Shown one piece after another: positions 39,301-52,800 of a stretch of 64,000 nt of DNA. Numbering within the stretch: the first letter of the stretch is position 1; the number at the start of each line of letters is the position of its first letter. The DNA comes from Varroa destructor (lineage: Eukaryota > Arthropoda > Arachnida > Mesostigmata > Varroidae). Position numbers and translations under genes: made by a program. The notes beneath the pieces were generated by a model. The model had not been told where the DNA came from and searched no databases. It saw nothing but the letters and a program-made list of their open reading frames with translations. The stretch covers positions 1,439,936-1,503,935 of the forward strand of contig NW_019211454.1 of the NCBI RefSeq assembly GCF_002443255.2, given 5' to 3'.

Positions 39301-41695
39301 GCAGGCAAACTATATTTTATTCAAGCTTTGCTTCTCAGACACTATCACTATTGTGAATTGGTGAAAAATTAGAAACAATCTACTGTCAAATGTACTCAAT
39401 TTTCCCAGCTCTACGCAATAAGCAACTAGCTGAATGACCGAAAAAAAAAAAATCTTTCTCAGCGCTTATTGGCTTTGAGATCAACTACTGTTAACCAAGG
39501 CATTTGTCTTGTTTAGACGATCGTGACTTACACTTTTTTCCCTGTTTTTTAGTAATCAGAATTGGGTGTGACAATTACTACAATGGCCACATTATAAACA
39601 CCTTTTTTTTTTATTTGGATGAGCTCGAGCCCTATGCTGGAATAATTTCTGTATTATGATCGCAGTTAGCTTTTCAATTAATCCAATGTTACTATTTGAT
39701 ATAAATTAAATTTCTATATGGCATTCTTCTGGCTAAACTGAGCCAAAAATTTTCTCAGACATTTTAGCCACTCACTTTATTCTCTGACTAACCTTAAATT
39801 ATGTCCAAAAGGCCCAATGTTCGTGTCCCTAAATGGGACGACCACATACAATTTCCATATTCTCATGTATTCGATATCGTATCAAATGCAAGGCTTCAAT
39901 ATTTCTCTGTTTTATATATTTTTGCGAAATGATTTAATTTTAGTAGGGCAGGTAATCAATAGGGTAATAAATTCTATTGTGGGGATGGGTGTCTCGTGAT
40001 GTTCATTGGCTGTTACGTTTCCACTTGGAGAAAGTGTACTTTTTTCGCAGATTCCTCAAGAATCAATTCGATTCCTCAGGCCTTGTCTCTCCCTGCTGTG
40101 TTTGTAACGAAGCTGTTAAACAAGCTAGTTCTTATTTAAATAAGTTTCAGTTTAATATCGAATATATTTTGCAAAAGCCTAAATTAGACGAATCGCGCCT
40201 ATGCTATTTCTAATTATTATATTAACGGAATTAACGTTTAGGGATTAGCTTAAGCTCAGGCAGCAAAAATGTCAAGAATTACCTTACTGATAACAACAAA
40301 TGCGTAGAAATGATTTTTGATACATTTTTTTTTTATAACAGTGCTTTAAGAGTTGAACCCACCGAAATAATCGATCCTGCTCTATCTTGTACATTTATAT
40401 TCCGCGGATAGCAGTGTCATATAATCTAAATTGAGTACTAAGCCTTTAAGCTGCCATTACTAAACACCTACTTGCTAGAAGTGTGTTTACGCCTTGTCTA
40501 GAGTTTAGATTACCACGTGTTGTATGATCAATGCCAACAGCCGTATAACACTTGATTATTGCCGATAAATATCTTTTTGGATTAAGTGTTACTCACCGTC
40601 ACTTAAACTAAGTTCTCGCAAAAGAGCTAGCTAAACTTTGCGAGCTTCAGGTCGTTTATCTTGATTCTCATGAAATTCGAAGCGTTCTATGGACGTACTA
40701 GAATAAAATGTTCGTTTTGACCAAGTTACCTCTTTCGAAATCGTGTACCAGCAAATCACAGTAATAATCCACCAGTATTGCTCTACCACAGATAAGCTAT
40801 TGTCCCGGAACGACGTTTAACGCATTTGGAGAAACACTGGGTACGATTTCCCAGCTGGCTTTTCCTTGTTCACCACCGTTCTCAAAATGTTTACCCTTAA
40901 AACCCGAATCGGAGTCGCTTTTTCAAATAAAAGTACATCGTGTAAAGATTATCTAGCATTAGCAACAACAAATTTGCATAAAATGTGCGTCACATGCTTT
41001 TTAATGGATTTGTATTTTGGTCGGAAGTTAGGGAACAAGTCCATTACTTGTGTGGATGATGTGACACGTAAAATGAAACCGGAACAAGGTTGTTTGATCC
41101 TTTATAATCTTGATTCTCGCAGTTACCGACCTGCGGTAGTTCCTTGACAAACGCTTGCCATATTTTTGGCGATAAGAACCGTTTTTCGTCCTCTTAAATG
41201 TTATCCCGTTCTTGTCACTAGTGGAGCCTCTTGAGAATCAGCTGGTTTAATTTTGAATGAAGGAGATACCTACTTGCGCCACCAGCTCACCTTTGTGCTA
41301 GGTCCAGTTAGGCCTCCTAAAAGAAATGCGCCTATTTTCGGTCTAACTGTTGCCTCCTCGCAGACGCGTGATGGCCCCTTCCATTCGTTAATTTATTAGA
41401 AGATAAACCACATGACCCAACAGGTTAGTATTTACCACTCAAAATTCTTATGCTAATGACACCCTTCGTCGAGGATATTCTAAATAAGTATTGTCAAAAG
41501 CCTATATTATTTCACTTTCTGGCACAGTACCACGATATGTTTGTTGCCTGGTGAAAAGTCGTATGAATTTAAACACTTTAATCGGGGAAGGTGATACCCT
41601 CTAAACGTCTAAATATAGAAGGCGCTTGGAAAACTTATGCAACGCTAGTGGAATTACTCAAAGCTAAGACTCTGAACCTTTCATTTTTATTCTAG

Positions 41696-41696
<1 letters not shown>

Positions 41697-41743
<47 letters not shown>
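41697..41743. repeat. (TA)n microsatellite, 47 bp
   Basis: An uninterrupted TA array, the second long one in the window. Confidence 0.97.
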
Positions 41744-41749
<6 letters not shown>

Positions 41750-44019
41750 ATGCCTTTGTGTTTAAATATAAAAAGGATAGAAGCAATTTGGAAAATTCGC
41801 CTCTAAGGGCATCAAACTTAGTCTACTGTGGTCAATGCGATTTCCACTAAAGTCTGACGCTGCTCTATGTTTTTTTTGTATAATTATTTCGCCTTGTTTC
41901 TCCTTTCGCAATAAACCTTATTATTTAGATATGTCTTTGTGGAGGAAAAGGTAGTTAAGTGAGAGGTTATGGCGGAGCCCGGCAAACTTTGGGTAATGTC
42001 TCATAGGGATACGCGTAAATCGATGCTTAAAAGTTTTGGTCTGGACGGCAAACGCACATTCTTTTGAGTGCATTATCGTGGTGACCAGAGCTACAGGTCT
42101 CGCCGCCGGTAAAAATTATAGCCAGAAATCCAAAAAAATTCAAAAGAAGGAAATTATTGTTGAAATTATAAGTGCTCTTATGGTTACCATGCTGTTTCAT
42201 AAGTCTTTTGTAGAAAATACTAGATAAGGCCGACAAGGCCCACACCGGTTAGGCCACGGACGAATGCAAGTCCTTGGTGCTATACTTGAAAAAGAAGATT
42301 CGGAAGACTTGTTCACGTAAAAGAATAACAGAGCGCGCCAGAGAAAAAACGATCAAAATGTATGGGTTTTATTTTTTCTGGACGGGTGCGTTATCTTCTT
42401 TAATGCTGCGGTTAATAAGTGCTCGAGATAAATTTAACGATATTAAAGGTAATTGAGCTACAGTAACTCCTAACCACATGAATAACGGTCTGCCGCTTTA
42501 ATTAATTATCTCTGCATATAACAACAGTTGATACGGATATTTTTTGTATATGTGGATTTGCTGAGCGTAAACAGTTATGATAATTTATAAATCGTCAATC
42601 TTAATAGAGACTATACGCGGCTAAAATGCAGCTCTCTACTCGCAAATTGTATTCTGTATACGCTGCAAGCAAACGATCAATCTACAAATACGTAACATAA
42701 AAAATACATTTTCAGAAGGGACATTTAAGATCCATCCAAACAATCCGCTCTCGCTGTATTGAATTCCCTGGTTTTTAGAGTAGAGCACCTCACGTTCAAA
42801 CGAACACAACTCTCTAAGGAAAACAGCTCCCAAAGCGTTAAATGTTGTTATTATTATTGCCTCGAAACAAATCTAACTTTTACTCAGCCATCCAGTATCC
42901 TGATATGTACACTGTCGTTATGCAAACGTTGCTCAAGCCAACGTGTGAAATTGTTCGCTCACACTTTTAGATGTCAACAATGTGTGTCTAACAACGGGTT
43001 GGTACGGACCAAGAGAGCCATCATGAAATAACTATACTTTAATTTGAATTGCCAAGACGAGAGATTAGAGATATATGATTAGCGGAGTCTCAGTGAAGCT
43101 TGACGACCATACGAAGTACTTGATCGTCGAAATTAACGCTATTCTTCCCAGCGGGACTTTTCGGTGTGATTTGGTAAATATCTTGTCATCTTCAGGATAT
43201 TGGGCTACCGGCGTCAAAACATCGCTGTGAGATATGCAGTCACTATCTAGACCACTACGGTTCTGTTTGATCTAACGAGAAAGAGATTTCAATGGCAATT
43301 GATAATTGCCCAGTAAGCTCCGTAAGGTACGCTCCGTACTGTAAGAAGTATGCGTGTATTTGCCTTTCGACTATGTAGAAGATCCTTCCTAGTACACTTT
43401 TTCCATATTTAGTAAGCGAAGTTGTCTGGATATTCACCTAATAAATTAATTTAAATATTTTTTTTTTCGAAATGGGAAAATGTCACCAGTTAAAAGACCA
43501 ATCTGGCGCCTGGTTTTCAAACATTATTTATGTTGCCAAAATTGAATATATATAGTTCAAATATCGTTACGTGTGGGTATTAAATTAAAGGTCGACAATC
43601 TTTTCGACATAATGGTCATCAAAGTCCTTTTCGAAGTTTCTTTTGTTAGCGAGAGACGTTTGAACGTAAAAAACTATTTAACATCTGATTAGTTTTTCTC
43701 CTCTTTAACTGAAGTCACAAATTTAGATTTATTTTCTACAATACCTCCCGTGCTATATCATGTCAGTTTTAATTTATGTTTTCTTACCCGAATGTTTTAT
43801 TCTCATTGGTAATGGGAAATATTTTGGCACCTGAATTTTAATATGTCCCGCATTCGTCTCTAGGATCGTGCTGGTAGCAGTCGAACCATGTTTTTATATA
43901 CTCAGCCTGTTGGTTCTTTGGTCAATTTGAGCTTCTATGATTTGACACAGTTCCATATGTAGCGCTGCACTGCTGTAAAATGATTTGGAGATCTTTAGCT
44001 TTATGCTGGTGCAAAGGCT
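41744..44019. other. Gene-free AT-rich stretch
   Basis: No supported gene. Several 60-90 codon open frames occur on both strands, without domains or consistent splice signals. Homopolymer runs of A and T are frequent. Confidence 0.6.
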
Positions 44020-44560
44020 TCCGGGTTCGGTCGCGCATGTGTCCGGGGGTCCCATAGGACCATGAAGCTAACCCGGTCCGCTTCGGCGATTGCTCTAAGT
44101 TAAACGAGGTGTGTAACCGCCTGTAGCCGATGTTATCGGAGTCCCTTGGTAACGCCGAAATGTCGCTAGATGGCCAATGTATCTTGCAGTGTATTGTACA
44201 CTACACTATGAAGCTTCCACTACGCGAGCTACCGTATGTTTGGTATTTGAGGTGCGCTTCTATAGATGCCGGTTTTCTTCCACTTCGGCTCGCCTTCATG
44301 TCGTGGCCATTCGCTGGCGTTGTGGGTGCAGACAGAGAGGGGTCGACCGTTGGATCTGCCAGCGGACAAGCAGCCTTAAAGGCGGGTATCTCGTTGCAGC
44401 GGTCGTGGCTAGTAATGGTGGACGGAGTAGCCGACGGCAGGCGGAGGACTGGGACGGGTAGACATGGAGGCAAGCGGGTGTGTGTACACAGGGCATGGAA
44501 CTCCGCTCTAAGCATCATTAGTGCGTTAAGGCCGTCCACCAGCGCCTGATCAGCGGGAAC
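44020..44560. other. GC- and CpG-rich island with overlapping open frames
   Basis: This roughly 540-bp island stands out from its AT-rich surroundings by GC content and frequent CG dinucleotides. Three frames are open for 94-139 codons: 44130-44549 and 44177-44461 on the + strand, and 44201-44539 on the minus strand. None encodes anything I recognise, and simultaneous openness on both strands points to low stop-codon frequency rather than selection. A promoter-associated island, an exon or a transposon remnant are all possible; the sequence alone does not decide. Confidence 0.4.
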
Positions 44561-46828
44561 AGCGGAACAGTAGCAGCGCGCTTCCTTTCCTAATCACGTA
44601 GACAGTACAGTAGAACTGAGCGTAAAATACACAAGCAGGTGCCATTGGCTCCGTCGTACGGGGACGGGGAAGACTGCCACAGCCAGCTGAGTAGTTAGCT
44701 TGGTGTGTGTAGGTAAATGGCTGGCATGGTAGATCGGTAGGTAAAGCAAGTTCTTACAGCTTAATAAGAGAAAAAGATTGATAAAAATAGAGAGATCTGG
44801 ACTTCAGGCTACCGCAAAACTTCGATGATAGGCTATGAACCAGGTAGTTAAAGGTAATTATTGATTTAAATTTTGCTACCGGCTGCTAGCGTAAGTGAAG
44901 AGCTAACTGATGTTAAGGTTAAAAATGATGATCATGCTATTGGCACCCCAATCACGTTGACCGTTGCCTGCAGTTAGCTTGGCTAGTTCTTCAACGAAGA
45001 CTGAGCCTTTTTTACTATCTGAGTGGAATGACATTTAGAAGACAAAAAGGTGGGAAGATTCTTCGAACGGTCTGTTTCCTGAAAGCCGGTACGCCCACCT
45101 TTCAATCTTGACACTCTTTGCAAACATTGTCTCGCTTTCCTAGCCACTTTATATTCAGCCACCGAGCTATTTCTCAATGCTTAACCAACAGAAGAAAAAC
45201 GATGTCCTGCTACAACATGTTGATCTTCAAGAATCTGGCAAACCGTTTCTCATTCTATGACTACCAATTTTATGTACAAATTGGGGGAATACAAATGATA
45301 ACAAATATCCCCCAAATGCTGCCTACCTACCTACAGCAAATGTATATATTAAGGAATCTATAGTTAGGCAATTTCCAATTTTTATAAACGTAGCGGAACT
45401 TTTGCTATTACAACAAAAAGGGAAGGATCTCTATGAAGAACCTTTCCTTTGTCACTCTGATATTAATTTGTAGTCGAGAAAACACGTGACCGTTTAGCCC
45501 TGAGTAGAGGATAACGCCTAATTTATACAAAGGAAAGCTGAGACTTAGTTCTAGGACTCTGTTTTAAGAGCTTCGTTCATTGTGTAATGTTTAGCATAGT
45601 AAAGCATACATAACACGTATTCCTGGGGGGTCACAGTGATTCTTCACTGCACAAATATACATACTACCAGCGTTATGCACGACAGAAATAGATATAACAA
45701 TAATTGTAAAATCAGCGCAAATTATGAATTCTTAGAGAGTAACAATCAGCTTGCCTTGTGCTACAGGATTAATAAGCACTAGATACGAGACAACTCTCTA
45801 AAAGTCTCAAAATGGTGTAGCAGAACAATTGTAAACCCAAATATTGAGTTTGTGTTATTGGGCACGTTCATAACTCAACTATTATTCCAATTCTAGAAAA
45901 CTTGGAATGCACGTGGTTGCTTTCCTCCATGTGTACCTACTCTGTCAACGTTTTTTTTTTGTGATTTGAAAGTTGCCCGCGGCGAAAACATGGGCGTGTG
46001 CCATGATGATTCATCAGCCTCCGCTCTTTCATATTACCGTACTATGCCAATACCATCCCCATGCTAAGGTCCTTGAAGTACTTGTTTCCGCTTAAACCCA
46101 ACATTCTTCGGCTCCTGGTTAATTGGCTGAATTTTCTCGTCTACCAGCTAGCTTTGACCATGCGTAACAGACAGCTAAATTTTAGACGAACAGTGTCCCT
46201 TTCTCATCATATTTGTTCGTTCAGCAGGGTGGAGTGTTCCCTGATATGCGGTTAACTTCAAAACAGCTAACGTTAATATGTGCTGTTATGTGGGGGGGAG
46301 GGGGGGGAAAATAATTCCATCGTATTGGTAAATGAGCGCTCAGTTAAGACCAGTCTACACAGAAGACTGTCAACTATGTATGCGATCCCCCCTTCGACAG
46401 AGTACATACTTGAAAGATCTGTCCTTTGCTTCTAACCCGCCTAGTGCCGAACCCAACCTTCAACGAGTGCCTCACGTTGGTTATTCTCTGACTTCCTGAA
46501 ACTCAGTCGTCCTTCGCGTAAACCTCCTTCTCCCGCCGTAAAAAATCCCACGCCAATGCCCCACTTCGCTACAGTTCTACGCAAGGTCAGTAGTGCACGA
46601 TGACTGCAGGGGACTGTACTGCAGCGGCGTGACCCAATCTCACTCACCCTCTCATGCTGACCATAATACCTAAATGCCAGGCCACGTCCTCACTATGAAC
46701 CTCTTTTTCTCTGGAGTCCACAATCCGACCCCTGGCGCTCTTACCCTCTCCCATTCTTGGTCTTAGCCACTCTTTCTCTCTCAGTACCCTCTACGCCGCC
46801 ATGAATAATCTGACTCTTTTTTATTCAT
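44561..46828. other. Gene-free stretch
   Basis: No supported gene. It contains an interrupted poly-G run near 46.29-46.31 kb. From about 46.43 kb the + strand becomes strongly C- and T-rich, leading into a trinucleotide microsatellite at 46.83 kb. Confidence 0.55.
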
Positions 46829-46890
46829 GATACACACCACCACCATCATCATTATTATTATTACTACTGTTATTATTATCAATATTACTT
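46829..46890. repeat. Mixed trinucleotide microsatellite (ACC/ATC/ATT/ACT)
   Basis: A short mosaic runs from ACACCACCACC through ATCATCATTATTATT to ACTACTGTTATTATTATC. It is low-complexity and not in a supported coding frame. Confidence 0.85.
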
Positions 46891-49800
46891 TTATGATATC
46901 TGGATGGGACGGACAGTGTTTTCACAGGTCTTCCGCTAGGACGTGTAGAAGAAGAAATAAGCTAGAAAGGAATACGGAAAAATGGCGTTGGCGGGGCCTA
47001 CACTCCCGAAGACAACATTTGAAGGCGTCGCAGAGCAGCGTAGAATAGGCAGTTAATGCCTTGTGCCCTCGATGGCCTACCCTGTTCTCGTACCCGCCGA
47101 CATTCGCGAAAGGGAGAAAACCTTAGACAGCAGAAGGGGAAGCGTTTGACCGCCTCCTGGTAGGCAGCCAGGAAAGCTCTACTACGCGTAGAGCTGGCTT
47201 GCTGGCGTATTCAGAATCTTTTTCGCTTTATGGCATCTGTGGGCAAACGAAAAACCAAGAAACTGCCATGGGGGTGTTTCTACTACGAACAATAGAGGAT
47301 AAAAGGGGAGTTTCTAGTTCAACAAATGGTTAAAGGTAAACCAATGAACATTCATACTGACCCGTATAATATAACGTTGTGGCTTAATGCGCCTGTTACA
47401 CGTTGGCAGCGTTCGCACTGCCCCAGGTGGGATCTAATACCATGGTGGCGTCACAAGTTGTGCCTTAAGCCAGATTTTTGGATAAGCATTACTTAGAGAA
47501 TTCAATACTACTTTCGAGGAGCGTTCGTACGCGAGGAAATCTAGTCTACAATTTTAAAGAACTAAATATATCGACACGAAAGAGGCACTACCTTTCGCCC
47601 AGCCAGCGTGCAATATTGAGTGAATGTTTACGGTCTGTTCAGTAGAGACGATAATGCGCAGCCTCGCCTTCTAATTCACCTTTGCTTTACCAGTTGCTGC
47701 TGCTTTCTGTGTTGGTCCGTATGTTTATCAACAAAATACTCAACCAATGCGAGTAATTATTTTTAATTACCTACATATCTGAGCTCTACTCCTCTAAGAT
47801 AACATGAGCAGTTAAAGGCATATCACATCATATCTCAACTTCAAGGTATAGCATACCTTTGTTTTCTGCGACAAAGATGACTTTTAAACACCTACCACGC
47901 TTCCTCTTCTTTTCTAATACAGCCGTGTATTCTAATTGCGCCTAAGTTTGTCATGTCTGGGCCATAGTCTTCTATATAATGCATATAAGTATGTACGCGC
48001 TTTGCGTTCGAGGTAAAGGAAGGATGAAGGCCAAGAAATAACAACTATAATCGTAGAAATTGGATACTGCTATTATGCCGGTCAGAGATTTGCCCTTGCT
48101 CCAGCAGCAGTAGCCAAAGGCAAATGCTAGAAAAGCAGGAACACTAGGGTAACGCCGATGGTAAGGGGCGTAAGAATACGTTTAGCCCAAGTGAGTCTTG
48201 CGTGAGAGTTGCATTCGTTTGAATTTCTGGCCAGATTCTGCGCTACACCTTGGCCGTTTCAAACGGCCCTACTGATCCATTTCACCAATAGCTAGTTAAA
48301 GCACTGATGGGAAGAGTGAGTCACTGAATTGCATTTTAAACAATTTACTCTCGAATGGAAATGATGGAAGATAGAAATCGACGCATCCGTATGTATATTT
48401 GGGTGAGTGAATGGCGTACTCGTGCGAACGTGTGCACAAGTCGAGTGGCTGGAGAGACTCATTATACGAGGTTCGCTAAATTTAAACGCTAAGGCGCCAA
48501 TGGCTCCCGCTGGCAGTTAGAAACGTCGTGAGGTTGGATTCAGTTCTTTTTACGCCTCACACATCTCAATGGACGGCGTCAGTCAGTATCAGGGTAACGT
48601 TTCCGTTGCGTCAAAGCCAAAATACTTTAAAGAAAAAACAAAAACAAATAACGAAGCAGGGAGTTGTCATAGAATCACGCTTCACGCTTTCTACCAGTCG
48701 ATCTGCCTTCTCGTCCACTGCTGGAATCCAACCCAGCTTATCTCTCGGTACTCCCAATGAGATCACAGGGCACTGATGACGTAGGCACATCCTGAAAGAT
48801 CCAATATCCCGCATATATTTATACTGTGGCAGATTGCGGAAACGACCCTCGTCTCAACTGGAGCAGACAAGTAAAAAAAACATCGCAGGATATGGTGAGG
48901 CTACATTGGCCAAAATTAATTTAGTCGTTATTATAAAAGAAAAACGTTCCAGTGCTATTTGACATAGTATAGTTTGAAAGCTCTACGAGTGAAACGAAAA
49001 TTATGGTTTTCAGTAGTGGTATGAAGGGATTAAAGATACCTATACACACATGCTTTATAGCTACATAAGACAGAAATAGGCCTATGTGAGTCACTAACGA
49101 TTTGGGCGAAGAAGTCGGTCATTCAGCTAAGATAGGTCCAAGAGGGGTGGAGGAGAGATTATTTCATAATGATGATTTTGTGTTAAGCTAACTAGGTCAA
49201 TGATTATGATTCGTCCACCATAAATCTTCATTAACCTTTTCAATAGACTACATATTGGTACTTTCAGGACTTGTAACCTGTTTGGGCGCAGAAGGGCCGT
49301 ATCAATGTGAGCACTTCCTCCGAAGCAAACTTACTCTCACCAAAACTTATGTACGATCCTGCCGATAGTCCGTTATGGCATAGCGATCATCATAATTTCC
49401 TTCAAAAATACGTCTAGAGAACATAAAAGGTACTGAGATATAATGTCTTAATTAAGTACGACGTATTGGCATTTGACTGCATTCTGTTTCATCTGTGCCT
49501 GAAGTACATCGTCCTATTATACGGTTTGCATTAGTTTGTCCCATGTAGTTCGTAAAATATCATGTAACATAAATCAATGCATTGATTTCCATAAGTCTTG
49601 AGTCATTTTTGTAAGATGCAGCCCTGAGCACATTTGAGCTGAACATGCTTTGAGTTGACTATTTAGAACATTCTGTTCCAGATTTCACACAGAGATAAAA
49701 ATAGAGCAAAACTTTAAACCAGGTTTTATTGCGATCTGTTCTCGGCTGTTTTGCTTTATTTATTGATATTTAAAATTAGTACTTCTAGGAATCTTTGACT

Positions 49801-52800
49801 GAAATGCTTTGCGGGTACTACGTTTCCAAGGAGTATTTCGACTGTATGTGATATTGTATTAGCCAAAAGGGTAGTAGTTTAAGAGTAGTTATGGAGTACT
49901 AGACTTAATTATATCGCTGAGCGTTCACAGTCGCTAACAGCAGTTCACCTTTATAAAAAGAGACACTGAGAAAGACGTTGTTATGTCTCCGGGACTGAAT
50001 ATTTTGGGGAAGAGGGTGCGCTCTGTAGAAAACGTCTATCGACTAGAGCTACGTTGTCCTGCATTTCCTATGGTAAATTAAATTACTATGGCGTATTCTT
50101 GACTATCTCAAAATGTTTGCTTAGCTGGTGGCTTACTGAGGTGATAGCAGAGTGAATGACGAACGTGTCTTCCGAGTGAGGGATATGCATTTTAGTTCTG
50201 ATATCTACCTCAGAACCAAGAACCTATTTTAAACGTGGCGCTGTTAATAATATACTGTCACTGTTGTTGTTTTAATAATATACTGATACTGATGATACGA
50301 AGGCGTGACTATTCCTTAGGGAGTAGAAAAACCGCTAGCGATTGTAGCTTCATAGGAATTTACTCTATAACCCTACAGTTCTTCGTTAAATAATTGCCGT
50401 TGGAAGAGCCAGGCACTTACCTATGCTTCTACAGAATGTTATATACCAGTGCATATCCTAAATAAAAGTTTCGAGTTTTATATCCATTGTTTCACACATT
50501 TTCGACAGTTTGGCTACTGTTTGGTGCTACAGGGGTTCTTAAATAGCCAGGTAAATCTCGCAGTTTCTAACTAATGCTCTATATGGCATAATGTTCAATT
50601 TAACATTATCAACAAAACAGCAAAAACAGTCAGTCGAGACTTAAACATTTGTATACCTGAAGTAGAAGCTCATGTCCAGAACCTATTGAGATGAAGGAGA
50701 AAGACAACCAACCGGAGCTACCAGATTTAGGCAAATTTGTGTTTATACGTTCGGATAGTCCTGTGGAGACAGCAGGTCAGCGACGCTTAGCATCCCATTC
50801 CGATTTTACAATGGAGTCAAGTACTATCAAGTTCTTCCTTTACGAGGTAACGATCTTTTTCTAAAGGGCTGCATAACCTTTGAAACAAATATGTATTAAT
50901 ACAGTCTATTCCTAGCAGTTTAATTCTAAAATGCATTTGTTATCATGAAAACGTAAACCGACTCCAGATCTGGGAAAATAATTTCTTTAGTAGTGAAAAG
51001 CCAAAAAAATTATAAATAAATCAGATAAAATTTCACTTTTTAGCTCGTCAACACAAACGAAATTGCTCTGTCTTTTGACATATACTTTTTCATGATCGAG
51101 TATACCAACTTTGTTACGGCGAGTCGGCGACGCCTTCCGAAGCACATAGATTTTGCCCATAAATAAACTTTTACCCATTTTTTTTCTATCTGAAGTACTT
51201 TCGCTCAGAGTGTCAGTTTACAACTGATAAAAAAAAGCCCTAAAGAAAAGAACGTAGTATTTCCCAAATGCTCGTAGATGTCAGAATGGACTGCATTCCG
51301 TTCAGTCTGCCGTGATGCCCATATAATCCGTAACGTAATTTTTCCATAAAAGCGTTCCAATCGGGTCGTCGACTGGGCTGGACCCGTCTTAAAAAACTAA
51401 ACTTAATTAATAATGCAGACTGCAAATAAGATGATGAAGTTCGAGTTAATGCTAAAAGATTGATTCGCACCTTCCAGCCCAGAGAGCAGGGATTTCCACT
51501 TACTTTGCGACTTGGACGCTGTTTCTAGTATCAATTAAATTACTTTTCCGCCCTATAATTTTGTCATATTCGTTAAAACCAGTAGACGTATAAGCGGTCA
51601 AGCCTATAATATTTAGGTAGCGTCCAAGGTGGATCTGCTCTCCGTAACGGTTGCGACGTGGTTTTGTTCACAGCAGATAACTTAAAACTCGAATGCCGCA
51701 TCAAATCACGATACTGCCATATTTTGTCTCAATAACTGGGTCAAGGGCAGCTGAACAAAATGACTGTTTACTCGGTCTATATAAATAGAATTCTACGATT
51801 AATTTTGATCTTTTAAACATACAGAAGTGTGTTTCACGTAGTGTTAGTCGATTTCGAAGAGGCCAACGATGCAAGGCTTATTTTGCTGGTGGGAGTTACA
51901 AAACGGACAATATGAGAAGGTCCGATCGTGCTAAGAATGACTGCAGGATTATCAAGGAAATTAATACGTTAACGGGCACATCTATACATCAACATACATT
52001 GTTAAACAGAAAGAAATATTAATAAATATGTTTAAAAGTTTTTTTCTCTCAAAGTCAACGTTTATCTTTCGTATTTTTTTATGATTTATAATGTAGATAT
52101 TGATTTGTCTGTTAGATTTGCTACTTACAGATATGATGATGATACATACCCTTCTATGCAAATACTATTATGGTTAAAATAGGCATTGACTATAGGCGAA
52201 CGCAACCTTATTACTCCAGACTTCGAATTCTCGTGATCTAAAAATTCCAGTCAGAGAAGGGTACCGAGATTCCGTAGGACCTTATTGCCTTGCATCGTAC
52301 AAGTTGTGTGGCATATGTCAGAAACAAAGGGACTCGAGTGAGCTGTTTAGAGGATTACAGTCAGCTGCTCCGCTCGGTACAATAAGAGGACATGATACAT
52401 TGATTATTAACATCATCTATTGAATTTTTTGTGGAGGATATATTTTAGCCAACAATAATTCAGTTATCTTTCTCTAAAAAAACGACGAATAGAATCGAAC
52501 CGACAGCGATAATAAAAGGGATGTTACTTGCTTTTAGTCGAAGAGTACTAGAAGAACAATGTCCACCTTTTCCCTGCCAATTTCGTTTTAACTTAATCTT
52601 AAGAACTAAAACAATATTAAAAGTAAAAAAAAAAATAGAGTAAACATAAATTTAACGAATTAAAAAATTTCTAATTCTAACCGTTTGTTTATCTATGTTG
52701 TGGTTTCTAACATTAATCGCAACCGAAAAAGCCTAACTATACTCCACTTGGAGTTACTTCTACAACTTCTAATTGCACAAAGTTTTACAAATCACATATG

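Larger units (their letters stand above)
28337..41696. other. Long gene-free AT-rich stretch
   Basis: No gene is supported over about 13 kb. Open frames rarely exceed 90 codons and none is recognisable. Frames that overlap on both strands near 37.93-38.22 kb (94 and 63 codons) look fortuitous. Short repeats include the 8-bp stem palindrome at 29688-29705, TTATTATTA near 36.02 kb and T-rich homopolymers at 36334-36370. Confidence 0.6.

Noticed and set aside
40866..41147. 93-codon frame with CVDDV, suggestive of an RT catalytic box
   Set aside because: The surrounding residues match no reverse transcriptase motif, and no other RT block lies nearby.
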